DNA of 64,000 nucleotides, taken from contig WACJ01000002.1 in NCBI GenBank assembly GCA_008973525.1, forward strand, positions 248,001 through 312,000. The letters are read 5' to 3'. The notes under the pieces were generated by a model. The model was not told the origin of the DNA. It searched no databases and saw nothing but the letters and a program-made list of their open reading frames with translations. The first letter of the stretch is position 1. Each line of letters begins with the position of its first letter. The translations under genes were made by a program, and so were the position numbers. The DNA comes from Stenopsyche tienmushanensis. Lineage: Eukaryota > Arthropoda > Insecta > Trichoptera > Stenopsychidae. This document shows positions 22,640-34,399 of the stretch, piece by piece.

Positions 22640-23090
22640 TCTTCAAGAGTAATAAATTCATTCCAAAGGTGATATTTGCGTTTTTGGTCGCTTTGGGTGG
22701 ATTTCGCCGGTCCCTGTCCACTCAGCTGACTGCCAATTGGACTCTGGAGTGTAATGATGCATCCATGTTTTATCCATTGTCACAAACCGCATGAAAAAAT
22801 AACTTTTATTGCGCTAAAATAGTTCCAAACAGCGCTCTGAATTGTGGACGCGTTGCTACTCTTGATAAACTGTGAGCAAACGCGGTACCTCATTCGGACG
22901 CAGCTTTCTCATGGACAAATGTTGATGCAAAATGCTAAATACACTGCCATTTGATATCTTTAAGGTGTCAGATATTTTACGCAACTTCAATTTACGATAG
23001 GTCAAAATTATTTTGTGGACTTTTTTAATGTTTCTGGAACTAAAGTCAAATTTGGACGACAAAAATTAGTAACTCGTCAAATTTTCATGA
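22640..23090 (-). pseudogene. mariner transposase fragment (M1)
   Basis: The minus strand encodes the helix-turn-helix block KLRKISDTLKISNGSVFSIL followed by HLSMRKLRPNEVPRLLT, and further on MDKTWMHHYTPES with SAEWTG. These are the mariner DNA-binding domain and the start of the catalytic core around the first aspartate (..DETW.H.Y.PE). A stop after VYQE and others interrupt it, and the remainder of the catalytic domain is absent. It is an old irritans-type copy. Confidence 0.85.
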
Positions 23091-23354
23091 AATTTTTACA
23101 CATTTTATTTGAAGGTTGTTACTTCCTAAAAATCATAGGGATTTATCAATAGGAGTGCTAATTAAATGTCATCCTACAAACTTATTGAGTGATGATGTAC
23201 ATTAACTTATTTCCTATTTTTTTAAAATTATTTTAAAAAATATATCTAAATTAAATATATTCTAAAATCTACTTGAACGATCTCTCATTTTTATACCAAA
23301 TCATTATAATCAACTAATGAACCTTAGAGAAATGCAAAACATCCCGGATATCTT

Positions 23355-24411
23355 CTTTTTTTTCGAAGGGGGGACCATTCTGGTGGCAGTGTGGGATTTT
23401 TACCCACTAAGCCCCCCCTCCTCTTTGGCTGCCACCCGGCTACTAATTAAATATTGCCCAAGAGTGGCAGCGATGCGTCCCTCACGGGCTCCCCGTTTTC
23501 TGGATGTCATTCTACTGCTCTTGTTCGTCGTCTTGTACGTTTAGCATCCTCCTTCTGCCGCAGCGCTCCTCCTCCCGTAGGATGTCCCTTTCAGTGCTCC
23601 GTGCTGGGCGTGTGTGCGACATCACCATACTTCGCTCCACAGTGGTGGCCCTCCGGGCTGATTTCTTTGCTTATTTTGTGTAGGTAGCTACCAAAACAGC
23701 CGTGCCCGGTGAGGACCTGGGTCAACTGGTAGCACAGTTGCTTTCTGGATACCCAGGTTCTCAGGTTCAGTATTAGCTCGTGCGTCCACCGATCTTTAGA
23801 GGAGTTGTCCCATCGAGACGCTGCCGTGGCGGTTTATTTAGCATTTTTTTTTCTTAATTTTTCTGTATTGCCTGTTTCTCGTAAGCTAGCAGGTCGATTT
23901 GCGGTATAGCAGTCAGTGCCAGGACGGCGTTTTCCTATACTGTGCGATATGCAGCTACTCTGATTGCGCTTCTTCTCTGAACTCTTAATTTGTAGTGCTT
24001 CAGCCCATGTTGGCGCGCCTTACAACAGTACCGAGTGCACTACCTCGTTGTAGAGTCGCCTCCTGTTTGTTTTTGGGCCACCAATGTTGGGCATCAACCG
24101 GGCCAGATTCTCCGCGATGCTGGCCGTCTTCACTGCCACCTTCTCTGTGTGGGTGATGAATCGGAGCTTGTCATCAATTTCCACCTCCAAATACTGAATG
24201 GATTTGGAGTATTTAATCTTGTAACCCCGATCATCAGGGGTGGGGGCGCAAGCTTTCTACGTCCTCCTATAAAAGGGCCTCCGATTTTTGGATAACAAGC
24301 TCCAGACTAGCTCCTGCAAGCCACTTCTTGGCCTTCCTCAGTGTGTCCTCGCAAGTCGTTCGCAGCGGTATCCTACACAGTCCATCGTACATTACGTTCC
24401 ACAAGGTGAAT
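23355..24411 (-). pseudogene. R1-like LINE3, 5'-truncated, with 14-bp target duplication
   Basis: It is flanked by atcccggatatctt at 23341-23354 and 24412-24425. On the minus strand the copy ends in an A-rich tail after the family 3'UTR ('gtgggtaaaaatcccacact'). The body aligns with LINE4 (31.4-32.7 kb) through the ORF2 C-terminal half: sequences corresponding to the 'GAPIWA' and 'RYLGVEIDDK' neighbourhoods are recognisable but carry indels and stops. No intact frame remains. Confidence 0.85.
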
Positions 24412-24520
24412 ATCCCGGATATCTTATTAGCACATTACATATATGATATAGAGTGCATTTTATTTGAATGTCAAACAAGTACTTTTAACATGTTTTCATA
24501 CATAAAATATTTATAATATA

Positions 24521-24980
24521 CCAGCGAGTACCTAAAATGCATTACAATGCCAAGCGGCTTAGTAATTATTCGAAAAGAAACGCAGAAATAAGTTACGTGA
24601 TTTATTGCTTCAGATCACGTGTAGCGCGGGCTAAAGTGCTAGGATCCAAATGCATGCGCGTACTCGCTCTCGCTTCGAAAACCGACAGTCTCCCCCTCTT
24701 CCATGGGCGGAGCTCGACCAACATATTGCGCGGGCATCGTTCATCTCTTTTTTCCCGCGGCTCTGCTTCACTTCACCAGACCAATATGCGCCAACATGGT
24801 GCATCCGCTAAATGTATCGCAAAACAAATTTCGTTCATAAACAATGCTCATACTAATTTTATAACGTTTACGTAGGTACTCATAACAACTCCCTAGAGTT
24901 TCATCGCAATCGGATAAAAGGTATAGAAACGTATACGAGACAAACTAACCACGAACCACAGACATTCATTTATATAATGT
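24521..24980 (-). mobile_element. Helitron family B, copy B1
   Basis: On the minus strand the 3' end reads 'ggcattgtaatgcatttt..ggtactcgCTGG|T' (24555-24521), the same tail as Helitron A1 with CTGG for CTAG. The 5' part, 'ttagtttgtctcgtatacg' and 'ccgattgcgatgaaactct', matches B2 (32.7-32.9 kb) and B3 (54.6-54.9 kb). It is non-coding. Confidence 0.7.
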
Positions 24981-25353
24981 TAATAGTTCAAGTAAATATC
25001 TTACAATAAAAATATCTCAACACAAACACTGCGGGTTGTTCGATGTCTGCAAAACACGTTTTTTCACTTTAGTTATATCTTAAAAGGTTTTATCAAACTA
25101 TTTTTGCAAAATTGAGCACATTTTAAATACACCGTATCATAAAAACTATGATTCGTTTTCGTAAACCATTTTTTTTCACTCGATTCTTCGTACTTACATT
25201 AGCATTTTAAACCGATTTAATATGATTAATTAACGTGTATTTATAAATTACGAAATATTCCAAAAGTGGCATCCTAAAAAGCTCGACATTATCCTAAATA
25301 AACATTTGTAAACTATTAATTATAAAGTAGAAGAGTGAAAATAATAATTGAAA
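24981..25353. other. Unassigned AT-rich DNA
   Basis: I see no feature. Confidence 0.5.
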
Positions 25354-25912
25354 TCTATATATATATAAAAATCAATTTCTCATGTCAGGCGTCCGGATAT
25401 GTATTTATTTGTCCGCTCGGCGGCGGCCGGCTCAGCGGCAGGCCGTGCTCGGCGGCTCACCAGTCACTATTCGAAGTGAGGGAGAGCGCATGCATCTTAC
25501 CTCTCACTCCCGCAGCAATACATCGCGTACCTCTACGTACGCCTTTCCAATTAAGCGCCTGTTGCTAAGCAACCACATCCAAATCAATAAATAAACAAAT
25601 CACTCACGCGGCCGGCTCAGCGGCAGGCCGTGCTCGGCGGCTCGCCAGTCACTATTCGAAGTGAGGGAGAGCGCATGCATCTTACCTCTCGCTCCCGCAG
25701 CAATACATCGCGTGTTGCTAAGCAACCACATCCAACATATGCCTAAACAAATCAATCAATAAACAAATGACTCATTCATCAGCGAGTACCCGCCAAGAAA
25801 AGCAATGCCCGACCTTGGATGCATCTTCACACATAACAAATAAATCAATAGCAAAATTAACTCCAGGATATGAGGTGCTAGCATTGCCTCAAAAATATAT
25901 TAACACTTTACG
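25354..25912 (+). mobile_element. Helitron family A, copy A3, with internal tandem duplication
   Basis: It begins A|TCTATATATATATAAAAATC as expected for a Helitron 5' end. The block 'ggccggctcagcggcaggcc...ttgctaagcaaccacatcc' occurs twice (25426-25580 and 25612-25733), the second with a short deletion. The end matches 'aggatatgaggtgcta.cattgcctcaaa.atatatta' of A1 and A4. No 3' terminus is found. Confidence 0.75.
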
Positions 25913-27198
25913 GACCGCACGATTTCGCCTGAAACCGCATGGTTTTTGAAAAATTTGACTGAAAAAAATAGATTTCGTAAATTTAGCATAACATTTGAAC
26001 CTTTTAACCGACTTGAATAAAAAATAGAATTTAGGTTCCTATTGTTTTTTAGAACCTTAAATAGTGAAATCGCTGTTTTTAGACAGGGATTGCCACTTTT
26101 TTTATTTTTGAAAAGGGAAAAGTTGAGAACTGTGAGACTGACTACTTGGTGAGAACTGTCTTTAAACTGACTGACTGTCTCTGCCCACAGTAAATGTGTT
26201 AAGTTTAAATATTTACCTACATATGTGTTTGTGTAAGCTCCTACCAAGAGTTGTATCCGCATAACAAAAAGATTTTCAACTGCCAACTTCAACATAATAA
26301 TTTCAAATTATGAAAATTTTGATGCAAATATGAAGGTCTTATTCTAATCAACTTATATCCGAATTCTCAAAAAGCCGGTTGAATTAATTCCGATTTTTTC
26401 CTTACTCATTAAAATCCCGACTTTTCCTCACTTTGACCTCATAATTTTCCGCTTACATATTCATTATCGTGTTGTGGTCTTCATGAATTTTATAGCTTCA
26501 TTATACGCGGCGGGGTAAGTTTTGGCCCACGTTCAGTTTTTTTTTTTATATATACAATCCAACTATGAAAATTTACGACTTTCGAATCCCGAAATTTGAA
26601 TTACGACAGTGGAGGGCGAGGGGCACGAAAAATAAAAATTACAATATCGCCCGCCCCCACGGCTGAATTATGACGTGAAGATAATCAGGACGAAGGGAAA
26701 GAATCTTTGAATAATGGGCTCTACCTTCGTAATGAGGTTTGCGTGTACCATGAAATGAAGCAATGAAGAACGGTGAATTCAACATCTGGAATTAGCGGAG
26801 GAATAATGGAACGTTTGTGAGGACGCCACGGATCGCCTGTGCTGCTCCCATAAATCACAAGAATTATTTATATGTAAAACGTACGAGCCTCCAGCTAAGA
26901 TATAGAGCTATTATTCTGCTGTGACAAATATTTGCTTTTTGCGTTGGAGATTCGGTGACGCAAATTGCTTCGAACCGGAAGATTCGCAAGAACCCTTTCA
27001 CGTGCGCCCTTTGCGACAAAATTTTGCATTTATGTACCCTTACCTCACACCAAAGACCATCTAAAAATAACAGACCCTAACAATTCTTGGCAGTCTGATA
27101 AATGTTGGCCATAAAGAACTTAATCTGAGGAATAAAAAAGCTACCATCGACTACCATCAATACATTTTTCAATCAAGGTTATCTTAATTGATTTAAAA
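25913..27198. other. Unassigned AT-rich intron DNA
   Basis: I see no supported feature. The minus-strand ORF at 25900-26295 has no recognisable similarity. Confidence 0.5.
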
Positions 27199-27429
27199 TT
27201 GTTAAGGTTAAAATGTCCAGACCCAAAACTAAAGGACTCCTCATCCGGCATTGTATGTGGCTTTTTTGATTTGGGTCAGAATGCCACAGAAACCAGTAAA
27301 GCCCTTGATGAAGCGGTAATAGTTCGCAGATGTTTATATTGGTTTCAGAAATTTAAATACGACAATAGACTCTTAAACAGCAAACACTCGAGATGTTATC
27401 CATTTAAAATACATCGGCAAAATGAATAG
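27199..27429 (+). pseudogene. mariner-type transposase N-terminus (M2)
   Basis: The translation has FFDLGQNATETSKALDEA then YWFQKFKYDNRLLN, matching the N-terminal helix-turn-helix of mariner transposases (F..G.NATET...I...F........WF.KF+.G...LE). The frame ends soon after, where an LTR fragment of family D abuts. Only the DNA-binding end is present. Confidence 0.65.
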
Positions 27430-27434
27430 GATGG

Positions 27435-27697
27435 GTTTTATGAGGTAGGATAGGCACCGCACGCTCTCGTAGAATAGGCACCACACGAGATCTGACTGCG
27501 AGAAGGACGTCCTTCCGCAGCCAAGGCCAACCGCCGACTCTTCTCGACTCCCGCATCTTGTACCATAGAAGATGGCGCTATTAGAATAATACATTGCACC
27601 TAAAGGTAGACGGCAGATATCGCTGTCAATCTGGCGAATTAAATTCACCCAGATTAACAGCACTATTGCATGGGGATGTTAAATCACCCACACTAAA
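27435..27697 (-). mobile_element. LTR family D fragment
   Basis: It contains the stem-loop gcgagaaggacgtccttccgc (about 27502-27522), 'agatggcgctattagaata.tacattgcacc', 'cagattaacag.actattgcatgggg' and the degraded end 'aaatcacccacac'. Confidence 0.7.
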
Positions 27698-27735
27698 ATG
27701 TATATGGTGCGATATGCGAGAAATAATGTATTATG

Positions 27736-28118
27736 AAGTTGTAACGTGAAGCGAAGGCTCTTTCTGAGCAGAGCTCCCGGGCTGCATCCCGCTTGTATCC
27801 GGTTGACTGTTTTCTTTAATACGACGAGAGAGTGAAAGAGAGAGATATGGCCGCTGGAAGAACATCTTCCCGCAGTCAAGGTTATCCGATGACTTTCTGC
27901 GTATTACCATAAGACCGATAGCAGTGCATGCGCAATGCACGCAGTTGATAAAATCGACGCACAATCAACCTCATCGTTCTAGAGTTGAATACCGACAAAC
28001 TCTCTGCCATCCGAACCATCTTGCGAAGAAGCATGTTGTAGGCACGCGACACTAAACGATACCTATCTTTCTTCCAAAATGGCTCATCATCTTGACGATC
28101 CGCCGTTTCTGACACCAA
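27736..28118 (-). mobile_element. LTR retrotransposon: primer-binding site and internal leader, with a second LTR piece
   Basis: On the minus strand an LTR end (TGTAACG inverted, 28119) is followed by TTGGTGTCAGAAACG (28118-28104), a primer-binding site. It is then followed by an open stretch (to about 27882) encoding DDEPFWKKDRYRLVSRAYNM and more, possibly the leader or start of gag. At 27736-27880 another TGTAACG-type LTR segment with the family D stem-loop appears. The element is collapsed by deletion. I do not recognise the short reading frame as a named protein. Confidence 0.5.
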
Positions 28119-28261
28119 TGTAACGTGGGGCGTTGAAGGTATTGATTGAACCCACATGCTAGCCGCAAAGTCGTCGATAACAAGCAAAAAGATCCTTCTT
28201 GTGGATCCCCTGAAGATTACCAATCCGTTCCTTATCAGACTCGGTGAGATATCAAAGACAG

Positions 28262-28409
28262 GCGATTAGTTGCCAAAGTTACGTGGTTCATTGCTTCAGG
28301 TCACGTGTAGCGTGGGGAAACTGGATATTTTTTTTACAAAAAACGAGTTTAAATGACTTCCACATTTTTTACTAAATTTGCGAATACTTTCGGGTCCCTT
28401 TAACATGTT
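28262..28409. repeat. Fragments: Helitron B piece and one Tc1-like end
   Basis: 28275-28312 ('acgtggttcattgcttcagg.cacgtgtagcg') matches B1 near 24595-24630. 28372-28393 (gcgaatactttcgggtccct) matches the inverted end of the element at 14080-15337. Confidence 0.55.
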
Positions 28410-29739
28410 AATTTTCTACATACGACCTCTGAAAATAATTAATCACTACCTTTTTTTTTATTATTGTGTAATTTTCCGCTTAAAATTGGCCCTTGAACGA
28501 CTCGGCATTTCATCCTTCACCATCCACGTTGTACTTTGCCGATTAAGTTACGAAGCTTGGCATAATACTTCACCGGACCCTATTAACCTTCCTCCGGCGT
28601 TCGTGTCCATTTCGACCCAATTCGCTTATACAATTTCAACAATTTCCACGAATTTAAATTTAGAGACCCGGGGTAGTTTTGTTACTATTCTAGTTGGTCT
28701 CTGCAAATAAATACTTCAGCGAGCTTAAATAAACACTACCAATGAAATTGGCGTACGTTTATTTAAACCTATTTTTGATTGCTGCGTGTGAAAGATTTCG
28801 TATCTTTATACATCCACAATTTATAGTTTATTTATCCCATTTAATTCAAATAAAATCTTGGTTTATTGGAATGAAATTAACAGAACTGAATCAAATATCG
28901 AAAACCGGTTCAAAAATATTGCGTTTTTTCGATTCGCTACACGTGAGAACGAGATTGGTTGATTTTGGTGTTGATGTATTAAAATGTGTGACTTTCACCA
29001 TTTTTTTGTAGAATAAGTTTGATTATAATTATCTAATAATCATGTAATATTTAATAATTACAAAGTAGTAAAAAATTATCAAAAAGTATCCGAATCAATA
29101 TAAATGTTTTGGACTGAACCGAAATAAAAAATAACGGTTCGAATGTCCAATTTATAATTTAAAATTCAGTATAAACAACATACAGCCATCAAAAAACATA
29201 TTTTCAATGCATTAAGTAATAAATATATTACATTATAACCCATATTTGTACCGCTTGATGGTACACAAATATTATATTTCATCTGGAATTTGACATTTAA
29301 GCTTTCATTTTGTTATGGTCGATAAGTTCAAGCTTTTTCGTAGCATTTTAAGCAAGTCAGAAAATAAAGAACGCCATATTATGGCTTTTGCTTCCGAAAA
29401 CGCAGAAACCCTTCATAAAATATAAGGAGGCAATATCTTAGATGATTCGATGCGTAGAAAGTAGTTTCAATGATTTAATAAAGGAAATAGCGTTATCAAA
29501 AATGTTACTCGTATTTGATTTTTATCATAAATTTCGATCAAATCAATGCCAAAATCGATAACGATTGGCAATTTTATGACACGTTAGATTGCTAGGTTCT
29601 AATGACAATTGCTATTGCTAATGTAATTGTGGCACTTAACACATTGATTACGGGGGCGCGTAATCCGTATCTTTTCATTGGTACATCGCATCACTCTCAC
29701 TTTCAGAACTGATTGTCTTCCTCTCTTCGGGTGGTTGTT
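28410..29739. other. Unassigned AT-rich intron DNA
   Basis: I see no supported gene or known element. ORFs at 28378-28710 and 28742-29011 show no recognisable domain. Confidence 0.5.
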
Positions 29740-29928
29740 ACACTCTACGATGTCCACCCATAAAACCACTGGAGAACAGTCGAACCCTTGCTGTAATGAT
29801 CAAACGCTGCTTACTTGTGTCCATGGTTAGGTACTATTAATGATCGAATGACCGATACATGTACCATGGGGAAAGGAAAGCTCCTAAAGTCCCTCATTTA
29901 CTGCGGCCCCTTCATATTGAAGTTGGCC

Positions 29929-30215
29929 GGGGCCTGCCTCTTTGGTTATTTTATTGAGATAGCTTCCGAAACAACCATGCCCGGTAAAGACCTGGGTCAG
30001 GTGGTAGCACATTTGGCAATGTTGTTTGACCCATTTCCAAATTTGGTAATAACTCATGCATCTAACGTCTTTTTATAAAGTTATTCCTTTGGGACTGCCA
30101 CACTGCCATGGTGGTTTCCCTGGCAGCTTTCTTCGCTGTTCCTTTTCGAACTGCCTATCTCTTTCGGGTGAGCAAGTCTTTTGGCGTACCAGAATAGCGT
30201 TTTTCAACACTCATA
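29929..30215 (-). pseudogene. LINE ORF2 fragment within C4
   Basis: 'cgaaacaaccatgcccggtaaagacctgggtcaggtggtagcac' aligns with LINE4 near 31757-31800 (region encoding TQVLTGHGCF on the minus strand). 'ccatggtggtttccctggcagc' also matches the LINE1 segment near 1580-1610. It is short and decayed. Confidence 0.65.
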
Positions 30216-30250
30216 AAAGGGAATGTGGAACAACTGATTACAGTAGTTGG

Positions 30251-30283
30251 TCTCCCCTGTATAGCCTAGGCATACAGGGGAGA
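30251..30283. repeat. Perfect 12-bp hairpin inside C4
   Basis: tctcccctgtat, loop agcctaggc, atacaggggaga. Sister copies have only the right arm (caggggagaacgg), so it is a local inverted duplication. Confidence 0.85.
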
Positions 30284-30741
30284 ACGGTTTTAGGCTGTTC
30301 GAACGGCGACTCGTCTTATTGGTTAGGTACTAAAAATGACCGAAACGATATGAGTACCAAGGGGAAGAGGTAGCCCCGTCATCTGCTGCAGCCTCATTCA
30401 AACTAAGGTCCAACTCGTGGTGGCAGTAACCACGCATAGTAGTCCCTTTGAATTTGACATAACCTTAAACTTATTCCTTCAACGTATCTTCGAATGCGTG
30501 GTCTGAAGCTGATCTTCTTGCGAGAGCCTCGCCTCCTCTGCAGGGCTTGTACTGAAAGAGATGGGCACGTTGAAGCTCTGTGCGTGTTTCTCGATGGATC
30601 ACAGATCGGTGGAAGACATCCCTGTGTGGTTTGTCTGGGAGTATTTGGAACAGACTACACAGCAACACGGAGCATGCGTTTCTGTCATTAAAAAGACCAA
30701 ATACCAGTAAATAGCTGTCTGTTAATCTTTCGGGTGCTTTT

Positions 30742-31330
30742 TAAACTCCACGATGCCCACCCATAAAACCCCAGGAGAGGGAGCCAACCTTACACCCGTG
30801 ACAATGATTGAACCTCTGGGGTAATTATATGGAGTAGAGGTGTCGTCAGTTTGCTCATCAAACGTTGCTGGGGTAGCTCAGCTAACATGAGTTGGGTGCG
30901 CAGGTCACCCTGTGCTGCGTACCTATAAAAGGGCGTGTGGAACAGCCAATTATAGTAGTTGGTGGAGACTGTGTCAAAGGCACCATTATCTTCAACAGCC
31001 TAGGCGAACAGGGGAGAACGGTGGAGAAGGCTGTTTGAATGGCGACTCGTTTTCGTGGTTAGGTACTACAAATGACGGGGTTGCCGTGTAGTCCGTCATC
31101 TGCTGAAGCCCTCTTCAAACTGAGGTTGGACTCGTTATGGCGGTTAACCCGTGGTAATATTCCTTTGAATTTAGCTCTTTCTTTTCTACACTCTTTGTGT
31201 GGCTAGTCCGAGGTAACCCAGAACAGATCATACAGCAGCGCAGGAAATGGGTTCAATTATAATGCTCCCAAATCCAGTCAGTCGCTGTCTGATGTCTGTC
31301 TCTCTGTCTGTCCATCTCAACTTGTCTCCC
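30742..31330 (+). repeat. Family C, copy C5
   Basis: It runs from 'aaactccacgatgcccacccataaaacccc' to 'cagtcgctgtctgatgtctgtctctctgtctgtcc', one of the clearest examples of both ends of the family. It lies directly after C4, giving two C copies in tandem. Confidence 0.8.
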
Positions 31331-31375
31331 TCTCTTCCGCGAACGGACCTCAACTGTCGTATTACACGCACATCT

Positions 31376-32687
31376 TTTTTTTTTTCTTCCACTGCCACCC
31401 GGCTACAAGTGAAGCAATGCCAGGGTGGCAGCAATGGTTCCCTCTCGGGTCCTCTATGCTGTCATCTATTCAGATGGGGAGCGAAGGCGACGTCTCTCAC
31501 GCTCCGCTTCTTCCTTGGCCCGGATTACAGCCGTTGCGTATCTGCACCACGCGTTCCATGTCTCCGCGCTAGTCAGCATCGAGGGTATCATGGTGTCGGG
31601 GAAGAGCGTATTTAATTTAAGCTTCTCCTTTAGGTTTTCCCTCTCTGCGTCGAACGCCGGACAGACGAATGTCGTATGTGCAGCATCATCCGTTTCTGCA
31701 TTGCAGTGGTGGCATCCCGGTCCGGTTTCTTTTCCAATTCTATGGAGATACCTACCGAAGCAACCGTGCCCGGTGAGCACCTGGGTTAGGTGGTAGCACA
31801 GTTGCCCGTGCTTTCTGTCCACCTAGGGCTTCAGGGTCGGCAGTATTCGGTAGGTCCACCGGCCTTTGATGGAGTTTTGCCAGCGAGTCTGCCACGCCTC
31901 CATGGTGAGCTCCTTGGCTCTCTTCTTATCTTCACCCAACCGTGTGGTCTTCCTCTCCTTGGCGAGAAGATCTATCGGCGGTACCGCAGTCAGCGCCAGG
32001 ACTGCGTCCTCTGACACCGTGCGGTACGCCGCCGCAACCCTGATCGCGCTCCTCCTCTGGACCCTGGCCATGTTGAGCCTGGCCCGCTCTATGTGCAGTG
32101 CATCGGCCCATATCGGCGCGCCGTACAACAGCACCGAATGCACTACCTCATTGTAAAGCTTCCTCCGGTTGGTCTTCGGGCCACCGATGTTAGGCATCAA
32201 CCTGGCCAGGCCCTCTGCAATTCCGGCCGCCCTTGCTGCCGCTTTCTCCGTGTGTGCCACAAAGCTGAGCTTGTCGTCTATCTCCACCCCGAGGTATCGT
32301 ATCGATCTTGAGAATTTAATCGTCGAGTTTCCGATCCTCAGGTTGGGAGGTGCAAGCTTTCTGCGCCTCGTAAAGAAGAGGGCTTCCGTTTTCTGTACGG
32401 CGAGTTTTAGCCCTGCCTCCGTTAGCCAGTTCTCCGCCTTCTTCAGGGTGTTCTCGCAGATTATTTGCAGAAGCTCCGTGGTCTTGGCCGTGACAAGTAT
32501 AGCTATGTCGTCAGCAAAAGCGACCATCTTGGCCCCTGACATTAGTGTAACTTTTAGCAGGCCGTCATACATGACGTTCCACAGTGTAGGTCCGAGTACG
32601 GACCCCTGTGGAACGCCGGCAGTTACCGGTCTTTCCTTTTGGCCTCCTTCGGCGTCTGTGTACACCAGTATTATTGCTTTCTTATCA
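31376..32687 (-). mobile_element. R1-like LINE4, 5'-truncated, 15-bp target duplication
   Basis: It is flanked by attacacgcacatct at 31361-31375 and 32688-32702. The minus-strand 3' end is A-rich (T-run from 31376). It is the best preserved copy of the family and lacks ORF1, the endonuclease and the first part of the reverse transcriptase. It inserted next to or within Helitron B2. Confidence 0.92.
31466..32687 (-). pseudogene. LINE4 ORF2 C-terminal half: RT palm/thumb and zinc motif, one nonsense codon
   Basis: The minus frame reads KKAIILVYTDAEGG, then GVPQGSVLGPTLWN and the catalytic FADD in MVAFADDIAILVTA, then TRRRKLAPPNLRIG, RYLGVEIDDK and LLYGAPIWADALH. After LPTLKP a single TAG (31823-31825), probably from a TGG Trp codon, splits the frame. 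The same frame continues with RKHGQLCYHLTQVLTGHGCF and the CHHC-type zinc motif (CHHC...H....C, near 31690), ending at 31466. The protein would copy LINE RNA at the target. This copy is inactive because it is truncated and has a stop. The few N-terminal codons before KKAII come from the target DNA. Confidence 0.9.
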
Positions 32688-32702
32688 ATTACACGCACAT
32701 CT

Positions 32703-32905
32703 ATCCCCATCCTTGCTACCCTAACTTCATCAGATCAATATGCATCAACATTGTGCATCCCCTAAACGTCTCGCTAAACAAATTGCGTACATAAATATTT
32801 TTTGTACTAATTCAAAAATATGGTTGCAATCGAAAGAATGGCATAGGAACGTATTCGGGACAAACTAACACACCGCAAACAGATATTAATTTTTATATAT
32901 ATAGA
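32703..32905 (-). mobile_element. Helitron family B, copy B2 (5' part)
   Basis: On the minus strand it starts A|TCTATATATATAAAAATTAA (32905) and continues 'ttagtttgtcccgaatacg', 'cattctttcgattgcaacc' and '..gcacaatgttgatgcatattg'. It is cut by LINE4 at 32702. Confidence 0.75.
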
Positions 32906-34399
32906 TTATAACTTTTAACATGCTTTTAAAAACGAAATAAAAACTTGTTGACAACTATTTGAATTCCGCTAAATAATCTACTTCTCTCGAAACTACGGCT
33001 TACCACAATCTATCAATGAAATTTCTGTCCTTTGCCAGAACCCTTTACTATCGCAGACTATTACAAATTATTAATTTCCCCACTTCTCGTAATGTATTGA
33101 TCATATTTAAGCATGCGATCAAATGGCAAATGCTGAGGTTGTCAAACGTATGATCGGAGCCTAGTGAAAATTTGATCAAAGGGCCTTTCATTAGTGAGGC
33201 TTACCTTTGAAATTCGAAGCGCGAAAATCTCTTTTCGTCGGCTTCATTATAACAGCTCATATCTTAGGCGAATAATTACGGAGCATTTAAAAAATATCCA
33301 TCGACACTTAATAATTTTGACGCTTTATCGAATAAAGGGCGTTGGGGGTGGCTCACGGGACTTCCCAAACGACGCCATTGTTTCTCGACAATGTTGCCAG
33401 CCGGCAAATTTATTCCGTTGCTTTGTGCACGCATAGCTGTCACCGACTATATTATTTTTTGTCATAATGCAGACTTCGCTTTCGCGAAATGTACCGATAA
33501 AGCGAGACGATTGTAGCTTTGTCGCAGGACTAACTGGAATCATCAACGAAAACGACGCGTTGTAAATGCGGAATAAAAAACCCCAAACGGTTTCCGCTGC
33601 GAACTGGTTAAATCGAGCACGTTTTCAATTCCGACAATCGAAATTTTGGTGTTAAAGCCTTCGAGCTGCGTGCTTACAGTGTACTATATTACCGAATCCA
33701 CAAATAAGCATCGATGAATTTCGAAGAGTTGATAATGTTCGAACACAACAATAGAATGGTGTTTTACGGGATATCGATATAATTATCGGTGTTATCGCAT
33801 AACAGATAATGAATTTCGGGTGGCCGTGTCGGACCCACGGGATAGGGATGTCCAAAGCTAAAACTGACCGACCCAAAACTTTCAACAATTCATATTCGAA
33901 ATTGAATCAATGAAGCTAATTGAAACGCATTAAGCAACACGTCACAGTGTTCATTTGGGTTTCTTTGTTACCCTATAAACTTTCCACATCATCCATCACC
34001 AAACAAAGAATTAAATGCATTTTTAGATGTTTCCATAATTCATATCCCATCCCATTATCCCATATTTTGAATTCCAAATCCGTAATTAAATTTTACATCG
34101 ATAGTGCCAAAAATACGTGCCGTTTTTACACTTCTGTTTAGAAAAATTGTTAAAAAAATAAAAGGCGTAATTTTTTTTAATGATTTTTGCAATACAAGTG
34201 TACAATTTTCGCACTAAAAATCCTCAAAATTAAAGCCAATCAAAATCATATATATATTTTTGGTTATAGGGAGATAACTGTGTTGTTCTGAATAAACATG
34301 CAGAAATCGTTTGCCGGATTTCAATCCGGTAATTTTTTATTGTTGAATGAATCAGGTCTTGGGAGACCTAAAACACTGTAACTGTCACTGTCAAACTAA
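32906..34399. other. Unassigned intron DNA
   Basis: I see no supported gene or recognisable element. Confidence 0.5.

Larger units (their letters stand above)
29740..30725 (+). repeat. Family C, copy C4, interrupted by a LINE piece
   Basis: C text flanks a minus-strand LINE segment. On the left is 'tctacgatgtccacccataaaacc' and 'tggttaggtactattaatga'; on the right are 'aaaagggaatgtggaac', 'ctgatcttcttgcgagagcctcgcctcctctg' and 'gtggaagacatccctgtgtgg'. It carries a private 12-bp palindrome at 30251-30283. Confidence 0.75.
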
